Positions 1-8,341 of a stretch of 11,530 bases of DNA are shown here, one piece after another. Where the stretch lies: positions 7,395 through 18,924 of the forward strand of contig MELI01000066.1 of assembly GCA_001767575.1 (NCBI GenBank), written 5' to 3'. This stretch comes from Candidatus Aquicultor primus (GTDB lineage: Bacteria > Actinomycetota > Aquicultoria > Aquicultorales > Aquicultoraceae). A program made the translations under genes and the position numbers. The notes beneath the pieces were generated by a model. The model was given only the letters and a program-made list of their open reading frames with translations. It had not been told where the DNA came from and ran no database searches. The number at the start of each line of letters is the position of its first letter. Position 1 is the stretch's first letter.

Positions 1-90
1 CACAATCGAATCTGACAATAGAATCCGTAATATCCGTAACAACGTCCCCTTCTTCCTTAATAGAAGGCGAGACAGATAGTAAGGAGTACG
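1..90 (+). other. Upstream flank; possible tail of a preceding gene
   Basis: Two + frames are open from the window edge. One ends in a double stop TAG TAA at 77-82, just before the next gene's ribosome binding site, which is a typical gene-end layout. The other runs to a TGA at 96-98, overlapping the next start. Neither short peptide resembles the end of a transketolase N-terminal subunit, which would be the expected neighbour, so I cannot name it. A 9-nt unit (ATCCGTAAT, then ATCCGTAAC) occurs twice in tandem at 23-40. AAGGAG at 81-86 is the Shine-Dalgarno of the following gene. Confidence 0.3.
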
Positions 91-1026
91 ATGTCTGAGA
101 TGAGAGCGACGCGCGAAGCGTATGGCGAAACACTAATAGAGTTGGGTCGAGCTAACCCGAACATAGTGGTCTTAGAGGCCGACTTGGCGAAGTCGACAAC
201 GACCATAAAATTTAAGAAAGAATTTCCTGACAGGTTTTTCGACTGCGGCGTCGCCGAGCAGAACATGATGGCGATGGCGGCTGGCTTGGCGACGACCGGC
301 AAAATATGCTTTACCGGCTCGTTCGCGATGTTTGCCACAGGCCGTGCGTTCGAGCAGGTAAGAAATACGATAGCGTATCCCGCGCTCAACGTTAAGATAT
401 GTCCCACGCACGCCGGCATAACGGTCGGCGCCGACGGAGGGTCACACCAGACCATCGAAGATATCGCGCTTATGCGTGTGATTCCCGGCATGACCGTCAT
501 CGTCCCGGCCGACTACTACGAGGCGAAAAAGGCGATTGCCAAAGCGGCGGAGATAGACGGGCCTGTCTACGTGCGTCTCGGCCGTGCAACGCTGCCGATG
601 ATATTCGACGAGGATTACGACTTCGTCCCCGGTAAAGCGATTGTCCTCAGGGAAGGAACGGATGTCACGATTTTTGCGACTGGTATTATGGTCAGCAGCA
701 GCCTGGCGGCGGCGGAAAACCTTGCTAAAGCCGGCATTAGCGCTGAAGTTATCAATATATCTACTATAAAACCACTAGACGATAACGCTATAATAGAATC
801 GGCGGTAAAAACCGGAAGAGTGGTAGTAGCAGAGGAACACAGCATTATTGGTGGACTTGGGAGCGCTGTCGCGGAGTTGTTGTGCGAGAAGCATCCGGTA
901 CCGGTAGCAAGAGTGGGAATAAAGGACGTTTTTGGGCGCTCAGGCGAGCCGGCCGAGTTGCTAAAATATTACGGACTAACCGACGAAGACATCTCCCAAG
1001 CGGCGAAAGGTCTACTGGGCAAGTAG
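91..1026 (+). CDS. Transketolase, C-terminal subunit
   Basis: This is the pyrimidine-binding plus C-terminal half of a transketolase made as two polypeptides. With an N-terminal PP-domain subunit it would move two-carbon ketol units between sugar phosphates in the pentose phosphate pathway, using thiamine diphosphate, in the cytoplasm. The N-terminal ATREAYGETLIELG block, DCGVAEQNMMAMAAGLA (residues 51-67, with E56 as the glutamate expected to activate the thiamine ring), FATGRAFEQVRNTIAY (81-96) and GGSHQTIEDIALMR (116-129) are family hallmarks. Residues from about 185 to 311 form the transketolase C-terminal domain. A length of 311 is normal for this subunit. AAGGAG ends 4 nt before the ATG at 91; an in-frame ATG at 100 (13 nt away) is the alternative start. 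The N-terminal subunit gene is expected upstream, outside the window. DXP synthase and pyruvate dehydrogenase E1 beta are related, but the motifs fit transketolase better. Confidence 0.93.
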   Translation: MSEMRATREAYGETLIELGRANPNIVVLEADLAKSTTTIKFKKEFPDRFFDCGVAEQNMMAMAAGLATTGKICFTGSFAMFATGRAFEQVRNTIAYPALNVKICPTHAGITVGADGGSHQTIEDIALMRVIPGMTVIVPADYYEAKKAIAKAAEIDGPVYVRLGRATLPMIFDEDYDFVPGKAIVLREGTDVTIFATGIMVSSSLAAAENLAKAGISAEVINISTIKPLDDNAIIESAVKTGRVVVAEEHSIIGGLGSAVAELLCEKHPVPVARVGIKDVFGRSGEPAELLKYYGLTDEDISQAAKGLLGK

Positions 1027-1070
1027 ACATGCAAGCCCCACTTTCCCGCAAAGCATACCGGCAAAGACCT

Positions 1071-1099
1071 TTGCTTTATCTCAAGCCTTCTGGTAGCAT
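1071..1099 (+). promoter_or_regulatory. Candidate promoter for ftsEX
   Basis: TTGCTT (1071-1076), a 17-nt spacer and TAGCAT (1094-1099) lie 25 nt before ftsE. The -10 matches the consensus at only four of six positions. It sits in the 97-nt gap after the transketolase gene, where a new transcription unit would plausibly begin, but readthrough is equally possible. Confidence 0.3.
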
Positions 1100-1123
1100 A
1101 CCGATTTTGGGAGTGATAGTAGC

Positions 1124-1813
1124 ATGATTAGAATTAAGAACGTATCAATGTCATATAAAGGGGCTCATCGTCCCGCGTTGAAGGACATCAACGTCGATAT
1201 CGATCGCGGTGAATTCATCTTTTTAGTCGGTCCCTCGGGTTGCGGTAAATCTACTTTTATACGCTTGTTGCTTAGGGAATTGATACCCACAAAAGGCGAT
1301 ATCTTTATTGCCGGGCATGACCTTGTCAACATGCGCCGCTGGCGCGTGCCGCTGCTTAGGCGCAACATAGGCTGCGTCTTTCAGGATTATAAACTTCTTC
1401 CCAACAAGACCGTCTACGAGAATGTCGCATTCGCGCTCGAGGTTATCGGGCGCCCGACGAAAGTCATCAAAGCGCAGGTTCCCGAAGTCATACGGCTTGT
1501 CGGTCTGGAGGAGAAGCTTAGCAATTACCCGGATGAGCTCTCCGGCGGTGAGCAGCAGCGTGTCTCGATTGCGAGGGCTTTTGCCAATCGGCCGGCCATT
1601 ATTCTCGCAGACGAGCCGACCGGAAATCTCGACCCGGCGAGCTCTAGCGGCATCATGTCGCTTCTGAACAAGATTAACCGGACCGGGACGACGGTTCTGG
1701 TTGCGACGCACGACCGTGAGATGGTCGACAGCATGCGCAAGCGTGTCATCGCGCTCGAGGAAGGGGCTCTCATGCGAGACCAGCAGCGTGGTGTATATGG
1801 TTACGAGGAGTAA
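1124..1813 (+). CDS. ftsE: Cell division ATP-binding protein FtsE
   Basis: This is the cytoplasmic ATPase of the FtsEX complex, which uses ATP hydrolysis to drive FtsX and so activate cell-wall hydrolases at the division site or along the wall. All ABC motifs are intact in the 229 residues: Walker [10 protein letters not shown] (36-44), Q-loop Gln87 in [11 protein letters not shown], signature LSGGEQQR (139-146), Walker B IILADE (159-164), D-loop GNLD (167-170) and switch His196. The length matches FtsE (about 220-230), and the ftsX gene directly downstream separates it from LolD and MacB relatives. GGGAG at 1109-1113 is 10 nt before the ATG. The 76-nt gap to ftsX has no obvious terminator, so the two are probably co-transcribed. 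Confidence 0.96.
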   Translation: MIRIKNVSMSYKGAHRPALKDINVDIDRGEFIFLVGPSGCGKSTFIRLLLRELIPTKGDIFIAGHDLVNMRRWRVPLLRRNIGCVFQDYKLLPNKTVYENVAFALEVIGRPTKVIKAQVPEVIRLVGLEEKLSNYPDELSGGEQQRVSIARAFANRPAIILADEPTGNLDPASSSGIMSLLNKINRTGTTVLVATHDREMVDSMRKRVIALEEGALMRDQQRGVYGYEE

Positions 1814-1889
1814 TGTGAAGGAATTCAGGGAAACGACCACCGGCAAACCCCGAATTTCTGTGTTGAATATTTAGAAGGAGCCGAACTTT

Positions 1890-2768
1890 ATGCAATTTCG
1901 TCCTTTTTACTTCTTGAAAGAGTCTTTGGTAAGTTTCAAGAAAAATTGGGTCATCAGTATGGCAGGCATCACCACAGTCGCACTATCGCTGCTGCTGGTA
2001 GGGGCCTTCATGCTCTTCGCGTTCGCGATGAACAACATCATAAAATCGACCGAGCAGAAGGTCGAAGTAGTGCTTTTCCTGGCCGAAGGGGTGCCCGCCG
2101 AATCGGTCGAAGCGCTCCAGGCGGAGATCATCTCCTGGGAAGAGGTGCAGAAGGCGACCTATGTCTCCAAGGAACAGGCGCTCGGCAGGCTTAAGCAAGA
2201 ATTTAAAGAGTCGGACATGCTCGAGATGCTCGAAGGCAACCCGCTACCGGCGTCTCTAGAGGTAACGCTTAAGAACCCGCAGAAGGCCAACGATGTCGTC
2301 GACCGGTTAAAGGGACGTTCTGAGATTGACGATATTAGGCATGATAGAGAGACTGTTGAGCGGCTGTTTCAGGTAACCAGGGTCGCGCGGTGGTTCATTG
2401 TGGTCTTTGTCGGGCTGCTCGCTTTTACATCCCTGGTTCTTATCGCCAATGCGATTCGTCTCGCGATTTATGCGCGACGCAAAGAGGTGGCGATTATGCG
2501 GCTCGTCGGTGCATCGAACTGGTTTATCCGGTGGCCGTTTTTGCTCGAAGGTATCTTACAGGGCTTCATCGGTGGTATTATCGCGGCGCTTCTGTTGTAC
2601 CTCGCAAAGGTCATGCTCATAGACAAGATAAAGGGCGCGCTGGTGTTTCTGCCGATCAGCTCGAGCCCGCAGGAATTCTATCAACTGATATTTGCTTTGC
2701 TTGCTGCCGGGATGTTCATCGGCGCGGCAGGGAGCGCCATAGCTCTACGGCGATTCTTGAGGGTCTAA
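1890..2768 (+). CDS. ftsX: Cell division membrane protein FtsX
   Basis: This is the membrane partner of FtsE, which transmits ATP-driven conformational change across the membrane to an extracellular peptidoglycan hydrolase. The 292 residues show the FtsX topology: a cytoplasmic N-terminus, TM1 at about 22-47, a hydrophilic extracellular domain at about 48-165 (the hydrolase-binding loop), TM2 at about 168-192, TM3 at about 215-243 and TM4 at about 264-286. The segment RRKEVAIMRLVGASNWFIRW (196-215) between TM2 and TM3 is the most recognisable FtsX signature. AAGGAG at 1875-1880 is 9 nt before the ATG. The likely hydrolase client is encoded immediately downstream. Confidence 0.96.
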   Translation: MQFRPFYFLKESLVSFKKNWVISMAGITTVALSLLLVGAFMLFAFAMNNIIKSTEQKVEVVLFLAEGVPAESVEALQAEIISWEEVQKATYVSKEQALGRLKQEFKESDMLEMLEGNPLPASLEVTLKNPQKANDVVDRLKGRSEIDDIRHDRETVERLFQVTRVARWFIVVFVGLLAFTSLVLIANAIRLAIYARRKEVAIMRLVGASNWFIRWPFLLEGILQGFIGGIIAALLLYLAKVMLIDKIKGALVFLPISSSPQEFYQLIFALLAAGMFIGAAGSAIALRRFLRV

Positions 2769-2834
2769 AACGGCAAGCAGGTGCGGTTGCTATACGTAAG
2801 CTTGAGGATTGCGCGCCCTTATGTAGTGCGCTGG

Positions 2835-2863
2835 TTGACTTGCCAAGCCTCCAATGCTTAACT
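2835..2863 (+). promoter_or_regulatory. Weak candidate promoter upstream of the M23 hydrolase gene
   Basis: A good -35 box TTGACT (2835-2840) is followed after 17 nt by a poor -10, TTAACT (2858-2863), in the 118-nt gap between ftsX and the hydrolase gene. It might add transcription on top of readthrough from ftsEX. No strong terminator is visible in the gap. Confidence 0.25.
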
Positions 2864-2886
2864 AGTAGCTAATCAAAGGTGGAGCC

Positions 2887-4134
2887 ATGGGTATTACTAC
2901 TGCGTTGCGGCAAAAAATAACAGCAGTAATTGCGATATTAGTCATTATCTCTCAAGTTAATCCTGCCTTCTCTTCAGAAGTCTCCGGTAAGAAAAATGAG
3001 CTAAACGGCGTCAACGGCCGTCTCAAACAGACCCGTGAAAAGATAAAACAATCCAAAGCCCAAGAGGCCAGGCTCGTCGGCGAGATAAAATCGGTCGACG
3101 ACAGCGTCTTTGCCGCCCAGATAGAGTTGGACCGGTTCGACGCCGAGCTCAAGAAGGTGGGTTTACAGCGCGGCGTGACCGAGCGCCAGCTCGAAGTCTT
3201 ACAGGTAGAACTATGGGATACCGAGCAGGAGCTGGAACAGACCTCCGCAAAACTCGACGAACAGAAGACTCTTCTAGACAACCGTGTCGAAGGTATGTAC
3301 AAACGCGGAAACGCGGGCTACCTCGACGTTTTGCTCAACGCGAGCAATTTCACGAGTTTTTTGAACCGGATGCGTTTTCTGGAGTACGTCGTAGCCCAGG
3401 ACATCAATATAGTCGGCCGGATAACCGAGACCAAAGAGATCATCGAGGAGAAAAAGCGCGATGTCGAACAGAACAAAGTCGCCTTAAACGGTGAGCGCGT
3501 CAAGTTGGTAGCCGAGGAGCAGCGGATTAAAGAGCTGACCCAAGCGCGGCTGACCAAGAAGAAGGCTCTTCAATCCGAGAACGGCAGGAAACAAGCGCTT
3601 CTTGTACAGATAAAGGACAACCGTTCAGCATATGAGCTGGCCGAAGACCAGCTTCTCGATGAGTCGTCACGACTTACCTCAAAAATAAAGGAGTTGGAAC
3701 GCAAGGCGCGCGGGAGCGGGCGCTCTTCGGCAAAACCGAGCGATTTCTCACCGGGCGCTTTTGCCTGGCCGACCGATGGCGATGTTACGTCCTCGTTCGG
3801 TATGCGAAAGCATCCCATACTGGGTGTGACACGGATGCACACCGGCATAGACATAGGAGCGCCCTACGGGCAATCCGTAATCACGGTCGACGACGGCGTG
3901 GTCATCCAGGCTGGATGGCTTAAAGGATACGGACAAACCGTAATTGTCAGTCATGGAGGCAATTTAAGCACCCTTTACGCCCATCTCTCATCAGTCAGCG
4001 TCTCCGACGGGAGCAGCGTTTCGAAAGGGCAGACGGTTGGCAAGATAGGCTCGACCGGCCTGTCTACCGGACCCCATCTCCATTTCGAAGTGCGAAAAGA
4101 CGGCGAGCCGCAGAATCCCATGAACTGGTACTAA
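2887..4134 (+). CDS. Secreted coiled-coil M23 murein hydrolase (FtsEX client type)
   Basis: This is a probable exported zinc endopeptidase cutting peptidoglycan cross-links or stem peptides. Residues 1-29 are a signal peptide: basic start, hydrophobic core [14 protein letters not shown], and a likely cut after AFS29. Residues about 30-275 are long charged heptad-like coiled coil. After a short Ser/Pro-rich linker, the M23 (LytM) domain covers about 290-415. Metal ligands are visible as H318 and D322 in MHTGIDIGA and as H397 and H399 in GPHLHFEV, so catalytic activity is expected, unlike degenerate LytM activators such as EnvC relatives NlpD. Signal peptide, coiled coil and hydrolase domain directly behind ftsEX match the layout of FtsEX-controlled hydrolases (EnvC, PcsB, CwlO and RipC systems, which use different catalytic domains). 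The start is ATG with AGGTGGAG 3-10 nt upstream. Control by FtsX is inferred from context. Confidence 0.93.
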   Translation: MGITTALRQKITAVIAILVIISQVNPAFSSEVSGKKNELNGVNGRLKQTREKIKQSKAQEARLVGEIKSVDDSVFAAQIELDRFDAELKKVGLQRGVTERQLEVLQVELWDTEQELEQTSAKLDEQKTLLDNRVEGMYKRGNAGYLDVLLNASNFTSFLNRMRFLEYVVAQDINIVGRITETKEIIEEKKRDVEQNKVALNGERVKLVAEEQRIKELTQARLTKKKALQSENGRKQALLVQIKDNRSAYELAEDQLLDESSRLTSKIKELERKARGSGRSSAKPSDFSPGAFAWPTDGDVTSSFGMRKHPILGVTRMHTGIDIGAPYGQSVITVDDGVVIQAGWLKGYGQTVIVSHGGNLSTLYAHLSSVSVSDGSSVSKGQTVGKIGSTGLSTGPHLHFEVRKDGEPQNPMNWY

Positions 4135-4275
4135 TAAATCCTTAGTAAAACCGGTCTGCGTCTTTTCGGCGACTCCAGTTATTCTCTTGTAGCCCCAATA
4201 TTTCGCAAGCTATGGCGGATACCCCTGTTTTTGCTTATACTAATAAAAGTCATTGTATTAAAAGAGGTGTAAATT
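4135..4275 (+). promoter_or_regulatory. Intergenic region with weak ctpA promoter candidates
   Basis: The 141 nt between the hydrolase gene and the S41 protease gene hold no terminator I can see. TATACT (4236-4241) with TG slightly upstream, or TTGCTT (4231-4236) with the AT-rich TGTATT (4254-4259) after 17 nt, could serve as a promoter. Neither is a close consensus match. GAGGTG at 4264-4269, 6 nt before the TTG start, is the ribosome binding site that fixes the ctpA start. Confidence 0.3.
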
Positions 4276-5481
4276 TTGGATAGAAAAGTCTTAGCCGCAA
4301 TAGGAGTCGCGCTCGCATTTTTGGTAGTCTTCGCAACATTCGCCGGAGGTATGTTTCTCGGCAAGATGTTGGAGCAGCAGCGTACGGCGGCATACCAGGA
4401 AGGATTGCCGTCGGTTCAGAAGGTTCAGGAAGTGTTCTCGATAATCGACCACGCCTATGTAGAGGAAATCTCAGAGAAGAAGCTGATTAACGGTGCCGTC
4501 GAGGGCATGCTCGAAGCTCTCGATGACCCGTATACCCACTACTTCGACAAGACACATTTCGACTCGTTCATGGAGGTGACAACAGGGCATTTCGACGGTG
4601 TCGGCATTGTAATCAGCCAGAACAAAGAGAAAGAATTGGTCGTGATATCGCCTATCGACGGCACCCCGGCCCATAAAGCGGGCATCAAAGAGAACGATAT
4701 TATAACGAAAATAGACGACAAAGAGACCAAGGGCATCAATAGCGACGAGGCGGTAAAGCTGATTCGCGGAAAGCGCGGCACAAAGGTCAAGCTGACGATG
4801 CGCCGCGAGGGCACCAAGAAGCCGCTCGTCTTTGACCTGGTAAGGGCACAAATCAACATCCCGAACGTCTCGTCCGAGAAGGTTGATGGCGATATCGGTT
4901 ATCTCAGGCTCCACCAGTTCAACGAGCAGACCCAAGCCGACCTCAAGAAGCACTACGAAGATCTCAAGTCGCAGAAGGTAAGAGGAGTCGTCTTCGACCT
5001 TAGAAACAATCCCGGCGGCATTCTCGAGCAGTCTGTCGACGTGGGAAGCATGTGGATAAAGTCGGGCGCTATCGTAAAGATCAAATCAAGGACCGGCCAA
5101 ATCGAATCGAAAAATGCGAACGGCGGGGCCGATGAGACGATGCCTCTCGTCATTCTCGTCAACAAAGGCAGTGCCAGCGCTGCTGAAATCGTCGCCGGGG
5201 CTATGCAGGATTATAAGCGGGCCGTTATAGTCGGTGAGACCACTTTTGGCAAAGCGTCGGTACAGACAGTCATCGATCTTTCGGACGGGTCGGGGATATT
5301 GCTCACCACCGACAAGTATCTTACGCCGAAAGGTCGGATGATTCACAAGAAAGGAATCAAACCCGATATCATCGTCAAATTCGACCCGCATAAAGATAAA
5401 GAGGACGTTCAGCTTAAGAAAGCCAAAGAGGTTTTGAGGGAGCTAATCTCGGGGAAGCGGGTACTTAAAGCGGCATCGTAA
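4276..5481 (+). CDS. ctpA: S41 C-terminal processing peptidase (CtpA/CtpB/Prc family)
   Basis: This is a membrane-anchored serine protease that cleaves exported proteins from their C-terminus, using a PDZ domain to recognise substrate tails. The 401 residues contain an N-terminal membrane anchor (about 6-28, with its domain facing outside), a PDZ domain at about 99-190 (GHFDGVGIVIS to the LTMRREG region) and the S41 fold at about 195-370. The Ser-Lys dyad is intact: S301 in KGSASAAE and K326 in GETTFGKAS, with the 25-residue spacing seen in Prc and CtpB. The start is TTG at 4276, chosen because GAGGTG lies 6 nt upstream and the membrane segment follows at once. Its position behind ftsEX and the M23 gene, a layout common in Gram-positive genomes, suggests a role in wall-enzyme turnover; that role is inference. 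Confidence 0.94.
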   Translation: MDRKVLAAIGVALAFLVVFATFAGGMFLGKMLEQQRTAAYQEGLPSVQKVQEVFSIIDHAYVEEISEKKLINGAVEGMLEALDDPYTHYFDKTHFDSFMEVTTGHFDGVGIVISQNKEKELVVISPIDGTPAHKAGIKENDIITKIDDKETKGINSDEAVKLIRGKRGTKVKLTMRREGTKKPLVFDLVRAQINIPNVSSEKVDGDIGYLRLHQFNEQTQADLKKHYEDLKSQKVRGVVFDLRNNPGGILEQSVDVGSMWIKSGAIVKIKSRTGQIESKNANGGADETMPLVILVNKGSASAAEIVAGAMQDYKRAVIVGETTFGKASVQTVIDLSDGSGILLTTDKYLTPKGRMIHKKGIKPDIIVKFDPHKDKEDVQLKKAKEVLRELISGKRVLKAAS

Positions 5482-5514
5482 GGCCGCACACCAGCCGGCG
5501 ACTTGCGCAAATAA

Positions 5515-5546
5515 AAATAGCCCAGAGCGTCTGCCCTGGGCTATTT
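5515..5546. terminator. Bidirectional intrinsic terminator between convergent genes
   Basis: A perfect 11-bp stem, AAATAGCCCAG (5515-5525) with CTGGGCTATTT (5536-5546) around a 10-nt loop, sits between ctpA and the convergent minus-strand gene. On the minus strand the stem runs into TTTTTAT, a good U-tract. On the + strand it ends in TTT GATTT, which is weaker. It can serve both genes. Confidence 0.9.
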
Positions 5547-5556
5547 GATTTCAATG

Positions 5557-5994
5557 CTACATCCGGTCGTCGTCGTCGATTTCATCGAAGAGTTCCGCCG
5601 GTGCCTCTTCATCGTAGCGTGACGCTGTAAAAATCTCGCGATTGACGCGATTTGCGCGCTTGTTGCCCTCTTCGATTGGGGTGAGCTTCAGGATTTTAAT
5701 GTCATCGACCAATTCTATTACGCTCAAATTGTTATCAAGAGGGAAGAAACGTAAATAATTAAAGCTGAGGATGTTCAAGAATATGCAGCCGTTTACGATG
5801 AGAGTCGAGGTCTCGGCGTTAGAAAAGACTTTAACCACGACACCTTCGCCCTCGCTGATGGTGCTGCCGTCGACGTTGTAGGCATACTTGACACTCTCGA
5901 GGGTCTCGAGGGCACGTCGCATGTCTTTCTTGTTAATCAGGATGCCTTCATTGACGATACAAGGAGCAGGTGAAGCATGACGAAAGTTTTGCAT
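5557..5994 (-). CDS. Hypothetical protein, 145 aa, unrecognised
   Basis: I do not recognise this family. The gene looks real: GGAGG (6004-6008, read on the minus strand) lies 9 nt before the ATG, and the frame ends 11 nt from a strong terminator. It is also the only sizeable ORF in its interval. The predicted protein has no signal peptide or clear membrane segment. Residues about 15-35 include a helix-like stretch (KKDMRRALETLESVKYAY), followed by alternating hydrophobic segments suggesting a beta-rich fold (about 45-110). It ends in a strongly acidic tail (FDEIDDDDRM). It is soluble and probably cytoplasmic. It is transcribed divergently from rnr with a shared control region, so a regulatory or RNA-linked role is possible but unproven. 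Confidence 0.75.
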   Translation of the reverse strand: MQNFRHASPAPCIVNEGILINKKDMRRALETLESVKYAYNVDGSTISEGEGVVVKVFSNAETSTLIVNGCIFLNILSFNYLRFFPLDNNLSVIELVDDIKILKLTPIEEGNKRANRVNREIFTASRYDEEAPAELFDEIDDDDRM

Positions 5995-6103
5995 CGATTA
6001 TAACCTCCGAGTCTGTTGCAAGTTACTTGCTCATTCTATAACAGTTACCGGAAACCGTAAATACCAAAAATTCGAATATGGTGAAAACTTTGAGGGGTGT
6101 TAA
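5995..6103. promoter_or_regulatory. Divergent control region with a 13-bp palindrome
   Basis: This 109-nt region must carry the starts of both the minus-strand hypothetical gene and rnr. A perfect inverted repeat GCAAGT-T-ACTTGC spans 6018-6030, and an imperfect one (TTACCGG ... CCGTAA) spans 6045-6060. Between them, TATAAC (6037-6042, + strand) overlaps an opposed TGTTATAGA (minus strand), either of which could be a -10 element. The minus-strand start would then fall inside the palindrome, a typical operator position. The -35 boxes are poor. GAGGGGTG at 6092-6099 is the rnr ribosome binding site. Confidence 0.4.
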
Positions 6104-8239
6104 ATGCAGATAACGCGTGAGCTAATAACGCTGATGAGTAAGAAGGGATACGCGCCGCAGGACCTGGACGGGCTGGCGGCTGAACTTCAGCTTCCGGGAG
6201 TAGACAAGCATGATATTAAGAGAGCCCTGGGCTTGCTCGAAGCTGAAGGCAAGATATTGCAGACGAAGAAGGGCAAGTATGCACTGCCGGCGCAGCTCGA
6301 TTTGGTCATCGGCGAGCTCCTGGCGAACAAGGCCGGGTATGGTTTTGTGAAGACTCCCATAGGTGATGTCTTCGTCCCGGCGAGCAAGATAAATGGGGCT
6401 ATGCACGGTGATAAGGTCGCTATTCGTATTTCGCGAAGAAAGACCAGGCAGGGTCCGCGGAGCGAGGGCGAGATAGCGCGCATACTGGAGAGGGCTTACG
6501 AAGCCGTCGTCGGACGTTATGAGCGGCACGGCAAGATAAGCATAGTAGTTCCGTCGGATAAGCGCATCCAGTACCATGTCTTTGTCCATCGAAACGACGC
6601 TATTGACGCAAAAGACGGAGATATGGTCGTCGCCAAAATTCTCGAATACCCGGACGGAGTGCGCGCGGCGCGCGGGAGCATCATCGAGATAATCGGCGAT
6701 GAGACGTCGCCGACGATAGAGATAGATGTCATTGTCCGCGAACACAATCTGAGCACGGAGTTTACTTTGGCGACCATGGCCGAGGCCGAATCGGTGCCCG
6801 AAAGCGTCATCGTCGCCGATACGCTGGGGCGCAAAGATTATCGCGGTGTCTTTACGGTAACTATAGACGGTCTCGACGCTAAAGATTTCGATGACGCCAT
6901 CAGCATCAGGCGCGACAATAGCGGTCACTTCCACCTCGGTGTACATATCGCCGATGTCTCTCATTATGTGGGCATCGGCAGCGCGCTCGACCAGGAGGCT
7001 TACGAGCGCGCGACCAGCGTCTACCTGGCCGACCGGGTGTTGCCGATGTTGCCGCACAAGCTCTCGAATAACATCTGCAGTCTCAACCCGCGTGTTGACA
7101 GGTTGAGTCTCTCTGTCGAGATGGTCGTCGATGAGGCCGGCGAGGTCGGTGACTTCGAGATATTCAACGGGGTGATCAACAGCGATTACCGCCTCACCTA
7201 CGAGCAAGTCGACGAGGCGTTTGCGACAGGGGTCTTCCCAGATGCGGACGTTCGCGACCTTCTCGTTTCGATGCGCGAGCTGAGCGATGTTCTAGAAGGT
7301 AAGCGCTTGAGGCGGGGGAGTCTCAATTTCGAGACTATTGAGCCCAAAGTGATTCTCGACGCGAATCTTAGACCTTTAGAGGTCATAGTACGGGAGCGCA
7401 CCGCCGCGACCAAGCTTATCGAAGAAGCGATGATTCTCACCAATGAGACGGTGGCCGGCTTTATGTATTGGCAGGATGCGCCGATGGTCTACCGAGTCCA
7501 CGACAAGCCCAACGAGGAGAGCCTCGTCCAGATAGAGGAACTCATCGAGAACCTCCATTATCCGGTCAAGAAGCTCAAAGGGGCGCATCCGAGGGTAATC
7601 CAGCAGATAATCACGCACGCGCACGACAAGCCGGAGAAGCTGCTCATAAACAACCTCTTGCTGCGGGCGATGAAGCGGGCGAAATATACGCCGTCGAGCA
7701 CGCTTCACTTTGGGTTGGCTTCACAAAACTATACCCATTTCACCTCGCCAATCAGGCGTTATCCCGACCTCATCGTTCACCGGTTGGTCAAAGCGACGCT
7801 CGACCAGAGTCTATCCGAGCCCGAGCTGGTAGGAATGGTCGATAGTCTCGTCGAGATTTGCGAACATAGCTCCTATATGGAGCGCGAGGCCGACGACGCC
7901 TCTCGCGAATCGGTCGATGTCAAACTCTGTGAGCTTATGAAGGCGCATATCGGCGAGGAATTCGACGGGACGATAACGGGTGTCGCGGGATATGGATTTT
8001 TCGTTCAGCTCGCGAACACGGCCGAGGGGCTAGTGCATATCAAAGACATCACCGACGACTATTACGAATACGATGAGGCTACCTTTACGCTGCTTGGGCA
8101 GCGCACCGGGCGGGCGTTTCAAATCGGGCACACCGTGCGGGTCCAGATAACAAATGTCGTCATCGGCGAGCGCAGGATAGACTTTGTCCTGGCCGAAGAG
8201 GAACAAACGCGCAAGAAACGCTCGAAGAGGGCAAGATAG
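6104..8239 (+). CDS. rnr: Ribonuclease R, 3'-5' exoribonuclease
   Basis: This is a hydrolytic 3'-5' exoribonuclease that degrades structured RNA and, with tmRNA and SmpB, the non-stop mRNA released from stalled ribosomes. The 711 residues show a winged-helix N-terminus (about 1-65), two cold-shock/OB domains (about 68-220), the RNB catalytic domain (about 245-575), an S1 domain (about 615-700) and a short basic tail ending KKRSKRAR. Metal-binding aspartates are visible as D255, D261, D263 and D264 in IDGLDAKDFDDAIS. The conserved TSPIRRYPDLIVHRL block is also present. The winged helix, S1 and basic tail favour RNase R over RNase II. The start at ATG 6104 has a good ribosome binding site. smpB follows 102 nt downstream with its own promoter. 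Confidence 0.96.
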   Translation: MQITRELITLMSKKGYAPQDLDGLAAELQLPGVDKHDIKRALGLLEAEGKILQTKKGKYALPAQLDLVIGELLANKAGYGFVKTPIGDVFVPASKINGAMHGDKVAIRISRRKTRQGPRSEGEIARILERAYEAVVGRYERHGKISIVVPSDKRIQYHVFVHRNDAIDAKDGDMVVAKILEYPDGVRAARGSIIEIIGDETSPTIEIDVIVREHNLSTEFTLATMAEAESVPESVIVADTLGRKDYRGVFTVTIDGLDAKDFDDAISIRRDNSGHFHLGVHIADVSHYVGIGSALDQEAYERATSVYLADRVLPMLPHKLSNNICSLNPRVDRLSLSVEMVVDEAGEVGDFEIFNGVINSDYRLTYEQVDEAFATGVFPDADVRDLLVSMRELSDVLEGKRLRRGSLNFETIEPKVILDANLRPLEVIVRERTAATKLIEEAMILTNETVAGFMYWQDAPMVYRVHDKPNEESLVQIEELIENLHYPVKKLKGAHPRVIQQIITHAHDKPEKLLINNLLLRAMKRAKYTPSSTLHFGLASQNYTHFTSPIRRYPDLIVHRLVKATLDQSLSEPELVGMVDSLVEICEHSSYMEREADDASRESVDVKLCELMKAHIGEEFDGTITGVAGYGFFVQLANTAEGLVHIKDITDDYYEYDEATFTLLGQRTGRAFQIGHTVRVQITNVVIGERRIDFVLAEEEQTRKKRSKRAR

Positions 8240-8285
8240 CCGAGAGCTGTATGTCGTGGTTGAACTGCTTGCGCTATGCGACTTC

Positions 8286-8302
8286 TTCCGGGCCGGAGTT
8301 TT
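8286..8302 (+). terminator. Weak candidate terminator after rnr
   Basis: TTCCG (8286-8290) and CGGAG (8294-8298) form a 5-bp stem, one pair being a wobble, over a 3-nt loop, followed by TTTT (8299-8302). It is short but well placed between rnr and the smpB promoter. Confidence 0.3.
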
Positions 8303-8324
8303 CGCCACAATCCAGTCCGCGAAG

Positions 8325-8333
8325 TGATATAAT
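8325..8333 (+). promoter_or_regulatory. Extended -10 promoter of smpB
   Basis: TG-A-TATAAT is a perfect extended -10 element, which can work without a good -35; none is evident upstream. The expected start is at about 8339-8342, and the smpB ATG begins at 8342. No Shine-Dalgarno precedes that ATG, so the mRNA made from this promoter would be leaderless. Confidence 0.6.
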
Positions 8334-8341
8334 TCATTAGC

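Noticed and set aside
23..40. Tandem 9-nt repeat ATCCGTAAT/ATCCGTAAC
   Set aside because: Two copies only, at the window edge and possibly inside the end of a coding region; probably chance.
1223..1846. 207-codon minus-strand frame over ftsE
   Set aside because: It is a shadow of ftsE, whose ABC motifs are all intact on the + strand.
2390..2872. 160-codon + frame overlapping the end of ftsX
   Set aside because: It is out of frame with FtsX through its transmembrane region, has no recognisable domain, and carries no ribosome binding site I would trust.
6122..7207. 361-codon open frame on the minus strand inside rnr
   Set aside because: It is antisense to a clearly intact ribonuclease R catalytic region, its protein resembles nothing known, and long antisense frames are expected from this codon usage.
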